A stretch of DNA of 64,000 bases, taken from Cricetomys ansorgei (lineage: Eukaryota; Chordata; Mammalia; Rodentia; Nesomyidae). Positions 9,956 through 21,005 of the stretch are shown piece after piece. The translations under genes were made by a program, and so were the position numbers. Position 1 is the first letter of the stretch; each line of letters starts with the position of its first letter. The notes beneath the pieces are model-generated. The model saw only the letters and a list, made by a program, of their open reading frames with translations, was not told the DNA's origin and did no database searches. Location of the stretch: the NCBI GenBank assembly GCA_026225945.1, contig JAMJFZ010002575.1:434001-498000 (forward strand), given 5' to 3'.

Positions 9956-10258
9956 CTTTTTTTGTTTGTTTGTTTTGAGACAGAGTCTCTCTCTACCTAG
10001 CCCTGGCTGTCCTGGAACTCAACGAGATGCACCTGCCTCTGTCTCCTGAGCTCTGGGATTAAAGGTGTGTGCCACTATGCCTGGCCTGCCTTTTTATTTT
10101 TTTGAGACCTGTTTCTTTTTTCTGTTCTTTTCTTTCTCTTGTTATTTATTTTTTGAGATAGATTCTCAATGTGTTGCCCAAACTAGCTATGAACTCCACT
10201 GACCCAACTACCTTCCTGAGAGTAGGGATAATAGGTACAGACCGGTGTGCCCATCATA
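9956..10258 (-). repeat. B1 SINE (9956-10087) and older B1-type copy (10,150-10,258)
   Basis: Two antisense cores: 'gccctggctgtcctggaact' and a more diverged 'gttgcccaaactagctatga'. Confidence 0.75.
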
Positions 10259-10260
10259 GG

Positions 10261-10525
10261 GTTTTTTAAAATTAATTAATTTAAAAGATTTATTATTATT
10301 TTATATTATATAGTTATTTTATATACTTATATATATTATATATATTATTATATATTATACATTTATATATTATTATTTTATATATATGAGTTTTGCTCAC
10401 ATGTGAATGTACCACACGTGCATAATGCAGAGATCAGAGAGTATCACATGGAATTGATGTTACAGAAGTTGTGAGTTACCACACCCTTCTACAAGAGCAG
10501 CAAGTATTCCTCTTAACCTCTTTTT
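10261..10525 (-). repeat. AT-rich tract and B3 SINE fragment
   Basis: TTAA/TATTA-rich DNA (10,261-10,385) passes into an antisense B3 body (agttgtgagttaccacaccc, agagcagcaagtattcctct). Confidence 0.65.
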
Positions 10526-10529
10526 AGCC

Positions 10530-10592
10530 CCACGGTATAGTTCAGGGGCAGAGCACTTGCCAAGCATGCAGAAGGCTCTGTATTGTGTTTAG

Positions 10593-10635
<43 letters not shown>
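10530..10635 (+). repeat. ID SINE with (CA)n tail
   Basis: 'agttcaggggcagagcactt gcc' is ID-like, followed by about 19 CA units (10,597-10,635). Confidence 0.75.
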
Positions 10636-10636
<1 letters not shown>

Positions 10637-10857
10637 GGGGAGGGACCACATTTACAGGTGCTTGTTTTTTCGCAGTGGTAAATATTTGAAAGATAACTTG
10701 GACAAATTCAAAAGTTGATGTATGTAAAAGTACTTAATCATGATCTTGAAAAAGGGAGGAACTATTCATTTGTCACTTGTCCATATCTAGAAAGTTAATG
10801 AGATTCTCTCCATTGTAAAATAGTTTTACATTTTTCAATTCATTAGAAAATTACAGG

Positions 10858-11055
10858 GTCCGTGAGATGGCTCAGTGGATAAAGCACTTGCTGTACAAGC
10901 CTGGCAACTTGAGTTCAATCCCCAGAACCTACATGAAAGTAGAAGGATAGAACCAACCCTGTAGAATTGTCCTCTGACCTCCACATGGGACCCATGGCCC
11001 AAATGCAACACATGCATATACACACACATGCACACAAACTCATAAATAAAGTTAT
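10858..11055 (+). repeat. B2/B3-family SINE
   Basis: 'gtgagatggctcagtggata' and 'ttgtcctctgacctccacat' with tail 'cataaataaa'. Confidence 0.85.
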
Positions 11056-11139
11056 TCTCAAATTGTAACCAGAGTGTATTCATCGTTAGAATACTAGAGG
11101 AATATGGAAAGGTGAACAAAGAAAACCAAGCAATTCAGT

Positions 11140-11540
11140 GTGCTAGTCAATTTTCTGTAACTGTGACAAATTGCACGAGAAAAACAGCTTAAATGAGGGA
11201 AGATTTACTTTGGCTCACTGCTTCAGAAGTTTCACACCTTACTCAGGCTTATTGTTTCTGAGTCCATGGTGAGACAGAGCATCAGTGAGGAGAGGATGCG
11301 TTGACACAGAGGTGCTCATCTCATGGCCACCCCGAGGGCTCACGTCTTCAACTAGGTCCTACCTCCTAAGTTTCCATCACATGCCAGTAGCCCATCAAAC
11401 TGTGACTATATCAACGGGTGGATCCATTGGTGAGTTCAGAGCCCTCATGATCCCTCAAAGCCCACCTCTGGACATTACTGAATCAGGAACCAACTCTCAA
11501 TACATGAACATTTGGGGGACATTTCAGATCAAATCATAAC
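11140..11540 (+). repeat. Interspersed repeat, family not assigned
   Basis: About 400 bases starting 'tgctagtcaattttctgtaa' and ending 'gaacatttgggggacatttc' have the look of a known mammalian dispersed repeat (LTR or DNA type). Its end is shared with 7285-7430. Confidence 0.5.
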
Positions 11541-11639
11541 GTCTATTTCCCCCACTATGATATTTATATTGTGGTATTTAACAACACTTTACAAGTTTTC
11601 CAGAGAGTTGCAGTTTCATGAGCTATAAAAGTTTTTATT

Positions 11640-11840
11640 TTTTATTTGATATGTATGGATGTTTTGCCTGCATGTGTGGTTGTGTACCACATGCATGCAC
11701 TGGACAGAAGAGGGCATCTGATCCCTTGAAACTGGAGTTGCAGATGGTCACGAGGCAACATGTGAGTTCTGGGAATCGAACTTGAATCCTCTGGAAAAGC
11801 AGCCAATGTTCTTAACTGCTGAGCAGTTTCTCCAGCCCAG
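11640..11840 (-). repeat. B3 SINE
   Basis: Antisense B3 ending 'gctgagcagtttctccagcc'. Confidence 0.85.
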
Positions 11841-11879
11841 AGTTACAAGATTTTGTATCATGGTTTTAAAAATTTATTG

Positions 11880-12032
11880 TCAGGTATTGTGGCACATGCC
11901 CTTACTCTCAGCACTTGGGAGACAGAGGCAGGCAAATCTCTGAGTCCGAGGCCAGACTGATATACAAAATGAGTTCCAAGACAGCCAGAGCTACATAGTG
12001 AGACCCTATCTCAACAAAACAAACATTAGTGA

Positions 12033-12075
<43 letters not shown>
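11880..12075 (+). repeat. B1 SINE with (GATA)n in its tail
   Basis: Sense B1 (cagcacttgggagacagagg) followed by a CAAA tail and ten or so GATA units (12,033-12,075). Confidence 0.85.
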
Positions 12076-12157
12076 CCCTGTGAAAGGACTGGAGTCCTCA
12101 CAAAACACACCTAGACATCGGATTCTTAGCACAAAGGAAATGTATTTGCCCCCAAGG

Positions 12158-12211
12158 GACAAAAGACAAGGGACAGAGGACAGGGGGCAGGGAACAAAGG
12201 ATAGGGGACAA
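12158..12211. repeat. Purine-rich degenerate minisatellite, unit of about 10-12 bp
   Basis: Five imperfect units of the type 'agggacaga(g)gaca' in a row. The unique-looking purine-rich sequence around it (12,150-12,540) may belong to an unrecognised LTR. Confidence 0.5.
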
Positions 12212-12850
12212 GGGTTATTTTCCTTGGAGGGACAAAGGACTGACTCTGGATAGAATAGAGACAGATATGGCCTTAGGCAAATGGTGGGTTTTAAAGGGTC
12301 TTAGAAAGAAAGGGAAGAAGGGGAGGTACAGTTGGAGAAGGGTTGGGGTGGCTGTCTCTGATTGGCTGGGAGGAGAACAAAGGAGAGGAGATGTGGACTT
12401 TTGGGGAGAGTAACCGATGCTGTGGAGGTATTTCTGGGAAACAGGCTCTGTGTGTGAGTGGCAGGAACTTAACTTAAGTCTGGTTATCTTTTCATGACCC
12501 ATCGCCATCTTGGGGCTGTATGGAGGATGCACTAATGCTCTGTCTCAAAAACAAAACAAATAACACAGTTTTATTAGTGATTCAGTAATTAATATTAACA
12601 TTTAGGTTGACTATATAAAAAAGCTGATTTTATCATTTTTGGCAATTGCTTCATTTATTTTTATTAAAGATGCACACTTGGTAGATGGCATGGAAATTAT
12701 AGATGAGCCAAGGTGGAGAAATCTAAAGAAGCCACTGTAAGTCCACTTTGCAGAGACAACCTTGTGGCTCTCTGGATGAATTCTCTCTCACCCCAAGAAT
12801 GATGACTCTTGAGAGAAGCTTGTAGATGCTCATTAATAATGTGTCTATTT

Positions 12851-13002
12851 TAGCTGGGTTAGGGGGGGCATGCCTTTAATCCCAACACTTGGGAGGTAGA
12901 GGCAGACAGATCTCTGTGAGTTCGAGGCCAGCCTGATCTACAGAGTGAGTTCCAGGACAGCCAGAGTTACAACAGAGAAACCCTGTCTCAAAAAATAAAA
13001 AT
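12851..13002 (+). repeat. B1 SINE with perfect target duplication
   Basis: Sense B1 with near-consensus body. A 16 bp direct repeat (aataatgtgtctattt) flanks it at 12,835-12,850 and 13,003-13,018. The perfect duplication indicates a comparatively young insertion, 130 bases before a Fez1 exon. Confidence 0.93.
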
Positions 13003-13149
13003 AATAATGTGTCTATTTCATACACTGTGAATGCCCATTTTCCTCAAATAATTTCTCTCTCATTTAGAGATGGGAGTTGTCTAGCTTAGAAGCAAGTGCC
13101 ATACCCTGACAGTATCTTGGCCCATATCTCCCTCTTTCTCCTTCTCTAG

Positions 13150-13215
13150 TTCTCTTTGCCATGAAGGAGGATAACGAGAAGGTGCCTACTTTGCTAACGG
13201 ACTACATTTTAAAAG
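13150..13215 (+). CDS. Fez1: Fez1 coding exon
   Basis: 66 bp after a pyrimidine-rich acceptor (CTCTAG, 13144-13149), with donor gtgaga at 13216. It completes Ile and encodes LFAMKEDNEKVPTLLTDYIL followed by K and one base of the next Val codon. This is the last conserved helix-like block of the FEZ C-terminus. The exon is too short for a simple ORF search and was found from protein recognition and phase. Confidence 0.96.
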
Positions 13216-13761
13216 GTGAGAGCAGCTGCCCTCCTCCCAGAACAGAGGGGTCCTCTGGGTTCCTGTCCTGGCTGTGGAGTTCATGCTGAAGCCCTCATGG
13301 AGCATCCATACCAGGCCACATAAACCACATGGTCATCATGAGGGCTTCATGGCAATGGGTGTCACTAGCAGGCCTGAGGAGATTCTGTTACCTCAGGTCC
13401 CCAGTGTGAGTCCTCATGAGGAACAGGACACCAACAGAGGATTTACTATGGAAATCCCGTGGCATTTGCACCATGTCATATTTAGTTGGGAAAAACAAAG
13501 CCTAAAAATAAGTTAATACTTTCAGTACAGAATGAAGTCATGGTTAGGTTTGTCCTTTCGTAACCTTTTACGAAAGGGAGCACTGCTGGGGACCCAGGGA
13601 CTCATACATGCTAGGAGAGCCTTCCTCACGTTCTTCCATAGCCACAGTTACTGCTCTGTAGCTTCCTTTTGAACATTTTACAGTTTGGAAGTTTTCAGTG
13701 AAGGCAACAGTAAAGAGGATGGTTCTTATCTTGCAACTTCAGTAACTCAGTCAGTCTTTTT

Positions 13762-13975
13762 TTTTTTGTTTGTTTGCTTTTTAGTGTGTGTAGGTGTTTT
13801 CCCTGCATTGTGTTTGTTCGGCTTGTGCATGCCCAAGAGGCCAGAAGAGGGTGTTAGGTACGGTGGGACTGCAGTAACAGACAGTTATAAGCTGCCATGT
13901 GGGCACTGGGAATTGAACCTGGGTCTTTGGAAAGAGCAGCCAGTTCTCTTAACCGCTGAGCCACCACTCCAGCCC
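13762..13975 (-). repeat. B3 SINE
   Basis: T tail then antisense B3 ('gctgccatgtgggcactggg', 'gctgagccaccactccagcc'). The long + frame over it is a shadow. Confidence 0.85.
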
Positions 13976-14140
13976 ACGCCAGTCTTGTTTATGCTCCTAC
14001 CCAGCAATATTGCTTCGAAGCAGATTTCTGTCAGTGTTTTTTTATACGTAGTGTTTTTCATTATAGTGTTTTTTATCTCAGTGTCCATTTCTAACAGCTG
14101 GATACACGGCTAAAATGCCATGATCACAACTGACGAGTTA

Positions 14141-14220
14141 GGGCTGGGGATCGTGCTCGGTTGTAGAGTGCTTGCCGGGCAAGTATGGGACCCTGGGGTC
14201 CGTTTCCAGAACAACAAAAA
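14141..14220 (+). repeat. ID-type SINE
   Basis: 'ggctggggatcgtgctcggt tgtagagtgcttgcc' with a short A-rich tail. Confidence 0.7.
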
Positions 14221-14439
14221 GGGAAGAGGGGCATCTACGACTACAAAATTCAGCACTTTGAGGGCCATGGGTGACGTAACCACTGTTCAGATCACCTTGG
14301 CTTTTCCATATAATGTTTTCAGTTTATTTGCTTGCATCAGAACCTGATGAAGGTTCATACAGTTTGATAATTTATCTCCTAAGTCTCTCTGTATGTCTTT
14401 GTGTCTCTGCCACCCCCACCCCACTCTCTACTCTCCCTC

Positions 14440-14560
14440 CAGGATCACATGCAGCCCAGATTGGCCACAATCCCTCTATGTAGCTGAGGAAGGCCTTGAA
14501 ACCCTGATCTTCCTGCATCCACCTTCTGAGTGCTGGGATCACCACCATGTCCAGCCAATG
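14440..14560 (-). repeat. B1-type SINE, diverged
   Basis: Antisense core with 'ttctgagtgctgggatcacc'. Confidence 0.6.
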
Positions 14561-15164
14561 ACATATCTCCAAAACCAGACAACAACAGCAAAACATATAT
14601 AGCCTTCGTTTCTGTCCACTCCATTCTTTTAAATTTGTTTATTCAATTATAGAATAGCTTTGTTCTAGATTCTTCCTAATTTCAACACAAGGAATAATTT
14701 ATTCTTCTGTCCCCTTTATTTATTTTACTGATGAAACAAGAGGCTTGATCGGATCTGGGCTCAGGTCTTTTGCTAAACACCATGCAATAGGTGGTTGCCA
14801 ACTCCTGTGAGGAGCCCTACCCTGTCTGGTTGTCTTCTTTTTGTATGTTACTGGGCATGGATGACCACCCTGTCTAGACCCATCATCTCATGAGTTCTTC
14901 ACGAGCTCCACATTCACACAGAACTGAGAAGAGTCTCAGAAGGTTTATGGAACCTGGTTATGAAATCCCAAACTGTACTCTTTCTACGAGGATCAGAGAG
15001 ATTAATATTAAATTTCAGTAGGAAGAGTTTAGGTTAAACATTAGGAAGAACTCGTGACTCTTAAAGACTTTGAAAGAATAGAAGTTTGTAGAAATGGGTT
15101 CTATAAGTTGGTGAGCTGAAGGCTAGGCTGTGACCTACTGAAATGTCAGTGAATTTATAAAAGT

Positions 15165-15320
15165 AGTTAATATTTACAGAGCACATTTTGCAAGTCTGTC
15201 AGCAACCCTGCACGTAGCTCAGGCGCATCCTAGCGTGTGAATGAAGAACAAGCATGGATGGGGAATTTCCTTCAAGTCACAGAGTCAGATCCATGGGCCC
15301 TGGAGACCACAGTACTTGAT
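15165..15320 (-). repeat. MIR-like remnant
   Basis: 'atttacagagcacattttgc ... ttccttcaagtcacagagtc' resembles antisense MIR. Heavily decayed. Confidence 0.4.
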
Positions 15321-15453
15321 TATTATAACAGACACCTGCCATTCTCTTCCTCTTCTTGGAAGGATGACTCGGGCTGCAGGCATTGTCTGGTCCTGAGGGG
15401 TGGCTCTCTGCTCAAGGTGATCCCTGCATGACCTCTCTCCTCTTCTCTTTCAG

Positions 15454-15470
15454 TGCTCTGCCCGACCTAA
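15454..15470 (+). CDS. Fez1: Fez1 terminal coding segment with stop
   Basis: After the pyrimidine tract and CAG acceptor (15451-15453), 17 bases complete Val and encode LCPT followed by TAA (15468-15470). The joined protein end ILKVLCPT is the known FEZ1 C-terminus. The rest of this exon is 3'UTR. Confidence 0.95.
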
Positions 15471-15810
15471 CCTCACCTTTGGAGCAGCCTCACTGCAGGA
15501 GGTCACTGAGCAAGAAAGTCATTCCATCACTGGGATTGCATGACACCACGTAACCTCCGGCGTGTATTTAAACGTGTATAGCTTAACCTGGATTAAACAT
15601 GAGCAACCGCGGGGGGTCCTTTGCTGTTGGCTTCTAGTGCTAGTAATCATTGGATGCATGATCGGGCGCAGGGCCGGGGATGCTGCCTCCTCTCCACCTG
15701 TGTTGGAGAAGGCAGGTGCCCTCACCACTCACTATGTGGTCTGGCTCCAGCCCTCAACCCAGCTTATACTCTTAAGACTAATTTTGAAATAAACCTTCAT
15801 TTAATTAATA
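15471..15810 (+). other. Fez1: Fez1 3'UTR
   Basis: A sequence of about 340 bases follows the stop codon in the same terminal exon. It has no recognisable interspersed repeat and ends about 15-20 bases after the AATAAA at 15788. The exact cleavage position is inferred, not seen. Confidence 0.75.
15788..15793 (+). terminator. Fez1: Fez1 poly(A) signal AATAAA
   Basis: This is the first canonical AATAAA after the Fez1 stop. A GT-rich stretch (gtggtgtcc, near 15830) lies about 40 bases downstream, as expected for a cleavage-stimulation element. Cleavage is predicted near 15,805-15,815. Confidence 0.8.
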
Positions 15811-16815
15811 TTCTTCATGCTTTTTGGAGAGTGGTGTCCATTGGCTCTGCGTTCCAAACCCTCTAGGGAAATGATGTATGGCTGTCCTCAAATGCTGGCC
15901 TGTGGCCATGGCACTGATGCCCTGGGTGGGTACTGCCAGGGTCATGGGATACGGTGAGGCTGCCAAGGCTGCAGAAGGAGGCCTTCCATAGTCTTCTAAG
16001 TTTTCACTGCTCGGCTGTATTATGTGTGGTAGAAATTAATTGGTCTGAGGTGGAGATAGAGAATCCCAGGGATGAGCCAGCAAGCTGCAGTGCCTCCATT
16101 GGAGTACTGGGTTGGGTATGGGAGGCCTTGGAGCTCAGGGGATGGAGGGAAGTAGCTCTGCTGACCTCAGCTACCTGGGAGATTGCACCTTTTTTCCTGC
16201 ACTGAGGTCTGTCACCACTCCCCGTGCCTTCAGTAGCCTGTGGGAAGGGCATCCTGTATCTTTGCCCCTCCTTATTGCAGCCCTGAGGCTCAGCAGTGCT
16301 AACTCCTCCATGCAGTCCTTGGCCTTGATAGTAGGCATCTGTCGGCCTCAGTAACCAGCAGGTGAATGCTGCCCTTGTATCCTGGATGCTGACTCTGTCC
16401 TAGCATAGTCTGAATTCCATTGCCTTTCATCTTCTGGCTTGAATGATCCTAACCCTTCCAGTTCCCATGCTCCTGGCTTTCAAAACAAAAATAAAGCTTT
16501 CCGGGGTGGTCACTGCATGCCTGCCACCAGCCCTATCACTTTCTACATATTATCTCACATCACAGCAACCCACAGTCACAAGGAGGTATGTATTTATGTC
16601 TTCTGGGTTTTCTGTAGGAGAAAGCCATGAAGCAGAAATGATCAGCAGCTCACCTGAGGCTCCTTAGGAGGTAGTAGAGATGCATTGACACAAAAGTCTC
16701 ATCCATGTAGATATTCACTGATGCTTAGGGACATAGTACCTAGCCACTCCATAGAAAACCATGGGGCTGATAAGGGTGACAGTAGGAGACATAGTGGGTT
16801 CTCTGTTCCTCATTT
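15811..16815. other. Intergenic sequence downstream of Fez1
   Basis: No coding exon or clear SINE seen. An isolated AATAAA near 16,488 might serve as a distal Fez1 signal but has no supporting context. Confidence 0.4.
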
Positions 16816-16825
16816 CCCAGGCCTC

Positions 16826-16926
16826 TCCCTTCCTTCCTTTTCCTTCCTTCCTTCCTTCCTTTTCCTTCCTTCCTTCCTTCCTTCCTTCCTTCCTTCCTTC
16901 CTTCCTTCCTTCCTTCCTTCCTTCCT
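16826..16926. repeat. (TTCC)n microsatellite
   Basis: About 100 bases of CCTT units with two interruptions (ttttcc). Confidence 0.95.
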
Positions 16927-16939
16927 CTCCCCCTCCCTC

Positions 16940-17062
16940 AGGATTTCACTATGTATCTCTAGCTGTCCTGGAACCCACTATATAGACCAGGCTTGCCTTG
17001 AACTCAGACAAATCTGTCCTCCTCTGCCTCCTGAATGTTAGGATTAAAGATGTGTGCTTACT
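16940..17062 (-). repeat. B1 SINE
   Basis: Antisense core 'ctagctgtcctggaacccac' and 'tgttaggattaaagatgtgt'. The TTCC microsatellite abuts its end. Confidence 0.8.
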
Positions 17063-18484
17063 CTACCAGAGAAGCTACCAGCGTCTTCTCTGTGTTCATA
17101 GCACCAAACCCTATACAGAGAATACCCAGATTGCCACATAAGGTGGAAGAGCCTACAGGTACACACACAAATAATCAGAATCTATACATTGACATAGATA
17201 CTAGGCCTTTGACAAAAATGGTGACTTCACTTCTGCAACTCATCAGCAGCATTAAGGCTGCAGATGCCAAAGGTCACTGGTGGCATGAGATCATTGGGAA
17301 GTTTAACATTTTTCCAGTTGTTAGATTTTTCATCAGTTTCAGCAAAGGGGAAAAAGTGAGTTACCCCACACACGCACTCCACCCCCACACATCCAAGCTT
17401 TTCTTCATGCCTTGAGTTTATCAGATCTGGGTCAGCCACTCCTTTTCCCCCAATTTATCCTGCCAGCAGGTGTCTGAAGTAGTCTAAGACAAGCTAATCA
17501 AAGCCAGTAGTGGTTAAAAATAAACCTCAGGTGTCTGAGAGCCTCTCGTTCCAGGAGGAGGTTTCAGGAGAGGAGGGTGCCTTAGTTTTGCCACCTTTTC
17601 TGCAGCAGGAGTTGAGAGGAACCTCGAAAGCCATCCCTCAAGGTTTTGTACTACCTGCCCTTCCTTCCTTCTATCCCCATGAATCCAGGTTTGGTGTCCA
17701 GCAGTACTGACCACACCTAGAAGAGAGACAAAATCCCTGGTTCATCCAAGCCCACCTCGGACAAGTCCTCCCCAGTAGCTAGTATTGCTTCAAGTTTTGG
17801 GAAAGCTTTGTTCAAAGTTTTCAGAGTTGGTAAAGTCCTGAATGGAGCCAGAACCCAAGGAAGGCTCAGACAGTGTTAGCAGGTGAAAGCAATGCTCCTC
17901 TCAGGCTTCCCCTCTGTTCGTCATCCTGGAGAACCATAACAATGTAGGGTGGAGGGGAAGCCCAATCAGTGAGCTGCATTTCAGGGTCCACCACACTCGA
18001 TCACAAGATCCACACACCACGGCTAGGTTCTCAACACTCAGTCAGTAGTGGAGAGTCCCATCTATAAGGAGCTCTCCCTGGTAGATTAGCGGTGGGGTGG
18101 CTAGGAGGTCCCTGAACTCAAGTTTGTTTCTATTAAAAGATTTGTCTAAACCTAGTCTGATCAAGTACCAGGAAGAAAATTCATTGTGGTGCTGGAGGCC
18201 AGCCTTTGATTATGTGGAGCCGAAGCACATAATAGGGGTGGGGTGGAATGGGGTGGGTGTTTCTGCAACTTTCTCTGTTTTAGGCTGGGAGACAGCCATG
18301 ATCCTTCAGGAAGAAAACCACATGGCAAGAGTTTTGTGGCACCCAAGTTTTGTAGGACAAATCGGAATTTTTCCGAAAAGTCCTTTCCACTCTCGTTACA
18401 ATGTGTGGAGTAGAGCCACCTTCAGTTGGTGGTCATAGAGGGCTGTAGACTGTCAATGAGTAGGCACGATCCTCCACTGTAAAG
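17063..18484. other. Intergenic stretch without recognised features
   Basis: Frames of up to 126 codons occur by chance on both strands. None resembles a known family and no splice-compatible gene model was seen. Confidence 0.4.
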
Positions 18485-18560
18485 TGTGTATATGCTTAGC
18501 ATCGAATCAGGACCTTCCCAAGACAGGCATGCCCTTCCAACTGATCTACACTCCTAGCGC
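18485..18560 (-). repeat. ID SINE fragment
   Basis: Antisense ID-like text (gcatgcccttccaactgatc tacactcctagcgc). Confidence 0.5.
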
Positions 18561-18929
18561 CTACCCCGTTGCCTTAAAATGCCTTTTAACTTAAATCCTC
18601 AAGTACTTGATTGAATCCTTCCCATGGGCACTGCTAAGCATCCACAGTGTCCTAGATTCTCCCACCATAGCCTGGTCACCGAGGGCATTATAGGGTCTAG
18701 GTAGGAGGTTGAAAGCTGAGGCACCCCAGAGTGCTAGCTTTTCCTGTTGAGAAAGCAAGAAATAGAGAAAGGAGCCTCGTTTCCCGGAAGCCAGCCTCCA
18801 TGATTAGCATGCACGAGAGGGGTGTAATTATATGCTACTTTTAGAGAAGAGACACTCCCATTCTTGATGGTGCCTGATTATGTATGTCTTTGTGAGGCTG
18901 AGAGAATCATCATCATTTGGATTTCTGTC

Positions 18930-19200
18930 TGAGCCTGGATTTTGCTCTCTCTCCTCCTTCCATTGGGAGGAGAAGCACGGGCCATTCCGTTGACCCAGAA
19001 GGTGCTTTGGCTTTTTAATGCCTTGATTCTAAAGAACAATGAACCACCTTAGCCCACAGCCCAGCAGCCCCACTGCCTGCCGGAGCCCTCATGCATATTC
19101 ATTCTGCTTCCAAGAGCTCAGCATGGAATATGCAAATTGGCCAGGCACGAGCTGGTTGGCATTTCGATAATAGCTTTGTCTGAAAAAACCCCAGGGACAT
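18930..19200. promoter_or_regulatory. Possible conserved non-coding element with POU octamer
   Basis: Repeat-free sequence contains a perfect octamer ATGCAAAT (19,130-19,137) and a second POU-like ATGCATAT (19,091-19,098). It also has AT-rich conserved-looking text around them. Conservation itself cannot be seen from one sequence. Confidence 0.35.
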
Positions 19201-19206
19201 AAGCCT

Positions 19207-19207
<1 letters not shown>

Positions 19208-19247
<40 letters not shown>
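19208..19247. repeat. (TC)20 microsatellite
   Basis: Perfect TC run bordering the octamer-containing block. Confidence 0.95.
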
Positions 19248-19252
<5 letters not shown>

Positions 19253-20139
19253 CCCTCTTTGGCTCTCGCTCTCACTCTCTCCTCCCTTTTCCTCCTGCAC
19301 TGTCCCTGCTCTCCCCGATCCTACCTGTCCCAGAACAGGAAAATGAATCATAGGTTGCAAGAATGAGGATTCAAGTGTTCATATTCCTGTCTGTCCTCCC
19401 TATCCATCGAATAGAATCATTTTATTATCCTCTCGCACCAGTGTTGCTGGGTCTGACAGTGGCCCTGGGCCAGTCCTCAGTTGACTTCCCTTTCTCTGTG
19501 GGCACCTGTTCTATGCCATCTTGTCCTAAAACTTCCAACTCTTTATGCTGGAAGATGGAGATCTGATTGTGTCCTTGTACCCAGGAGTCAGTCCTAGAAG
19601 CCTAAGTATTGGACCCTGATCTCCCAGCAAGGGGAGAGGAGTTACCTTCCTACACAAGTCAGGGGAGAAGGCTTGATTGTCTTTGCCACATCACTTGGAC
19701 TCAACACACACAGATCTCTAAACCTCATCTGTGCTACCATCAGCAAGGGGTTCTGGACCACTCCTCTGTCCCAGGCAGCTTCTCCTTAGAAGATTTGCTT
19801 CCTGACTTCCCCGCCAAGCCTTTCCTGCCACCTAGCAGAGATCCGTGGAAGGCAGTTTCCTAAGTTCAGAGGATATAGGTTCTTTCTTGCCCCTTCCCTA
19901 AGGAAGACTGCTGTGCGGGACACTGAGGCTGCAGCCAGCATCTTTGACCTTTGTTGGGGAACAGGTGATGACATGTACCTTCTAGGACTTCAGGGATGAA
20001 ATGTCTCCTCCCTTAGCCCTGAAGGCTGGTTCTGATCAAGCCAATGTTTAGGGAAGTGGATTATCTCATAAAAGGAGTTTGAGTTTGACCTTGGACTCAT
20101 ATCTTATCTGCACTACACATTGGGTCAAATAATTTTATT
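19248..20139. other. Intergenic stretch without recognised features
   Basis: No SINE, exon or simple repeat is recognised here. Confidence 0.4.
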
Positions 20140-20335
20140 TTCAGTGCTGGGATTGAGCCCGGGGCCCCCATACATGCTAAATATTTGCTCTACCACTGAG
20201 CCGAAACTAATTTCTATGTCGCTCTGGCTGGTCTGGAACTTGTTATGTAGACTAGGCTGATCTTGAATTCACAGAATCCCCCTGCCTCTGCCTCCCTAGT
20301 GGTGGAATTAAGGATGTATAACATCATGCCTGGCT
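20140..20335 (-). repeat. B4 composite SINE (ID + B1 parts)
   Basis: Antisense ID segment (gagcccggggcccccataca) is directly joined to an antisense B1 body (ctggctggtctggaacttgt), the B4 arrangement. Confidence 0.75.
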
Positions 20336-20360
20336 AAAAACTAATTTTAAATTAGTTTTT
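20336..20360. other. 25 bp perfect palindrome between two SINEs
   Basis: Arms AAAAACTAATT and AATTAGTTTTT are separated by 3 bases. It lies exactly between a B4 and the next B1-type element. Confidence 0.7.
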
Positions 20361-20371
20361 AATTTTGTTGT

Positions 20372-20510
20372 TGTTATTAGTCTCATGTAGCCCAGGGTAA
20401 CCTCAAACTTTCTATGTAACCAAGGCTGGTCTTGAATTACTTACTTATCCTCCTGCCTCTGCCTCCTAAGTGCTGGGATTATAGGCTTGAGCCACTGTGT
20501 CTGCCTCCAA

Positions 20511-20551
<41 letters not shown>
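20372..20551 (-). repeat. PB1/B1-type SINE and (TA)n
   Basis: Antisense 'gtagcccagggtaacctcaa' and 'taagtgctgggattataggc', then 18 TA units (20,515-20,551). Confidence 0.75.
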
Positions 20552-20554
<3 letters not shown>

Positions 20555-20884
20555 TTTAGATAATCTCTTTTAGTCTTAGCTTCTATGTTTTAAAAATGAT
20601 AATACTGATAGTAATATCATTTCTAGTAAAATTTTTAGTGTTTTTCTTTTCTTTGTGTGAATCTTTAGTGTCTATGATTCATACTAAGTGCTCCATAAAT
20701 GACTTTTACTAGGAAATTTTGAGGAACATGGTGAAAGAGCCGGACCCTGTGGCCTCTAGGTTTGGTCACTGTTTTTTAATCCAAGAGACACGGAAGCCCT
20801 GAAAACAAAACAAAAGAAGATAGAGATGCCGCCTATTCCGCTAAATCAGCCTTACAGGGACTCTGGCCTTGTAACTGTTGTTCA

Positions 20885-21005
20885 TTTTATTTTGTTTCTT
20901 TATACAGTGTCTCACAGTGTAGCTCAGGCTAGCTCAATCTCTTAGTGATCCTCCTGCCTTGGCCTTCCAAGTGCTGGGATTACAGGTTTGAGAAATGATG
21001 CCCAA
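20885..21005 (-). repeat. PB1/B1-type SINE
   Basis: Antisense core 'cttccaagtgctgggattac' with T-rich left end. Confidence 0.7.

Larger units (their letters stand above)
1..15810 (+). other. Fez1: Fez1 transcription unit, 3' half (six coding exons and 3'UTR)
   Basis: Six exons joined at GT-AG sites give one open frame of 194 codons plus stop, recognised as the C-terminal half of fasciculation and elongation protein zeta-1 (about 392 residues; UNC-76 family). Known role: a neuronal cytosolic adaptor that binds kinesin-1 heavy chain, PKC-zeta and SCOC through its C-terminal coiled coil and supports axonal cargo transport and neurite outgrowth. Introns in the window are 5.8, 0.36, 1.7, 4.8 and 2.2 kb. 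The first half of the gene and its promoter lie left of position 1. Its neighbour Pknox2 converges on it from the right, with about 11 kb between the two 3' ends. Exon calls rest on protein recognition, matching phases and consensus splice sites. Confidence 0.96.

Noticed and set aside
13685..14113. 142-codon + strand frame
   Set aside because: Mostly a reversed B3 SINE.
16486..16492. AATAAA downstream of Fez1
   Set aside because: About 700 bases past a good signal, with no supporting GU-rich element. Kept only as a remote distal possibility.
16826..16926. Regulatory polypyrimidine element
   Set aside because: A plain TTCC microsatellite next to a B1; no sign of function.
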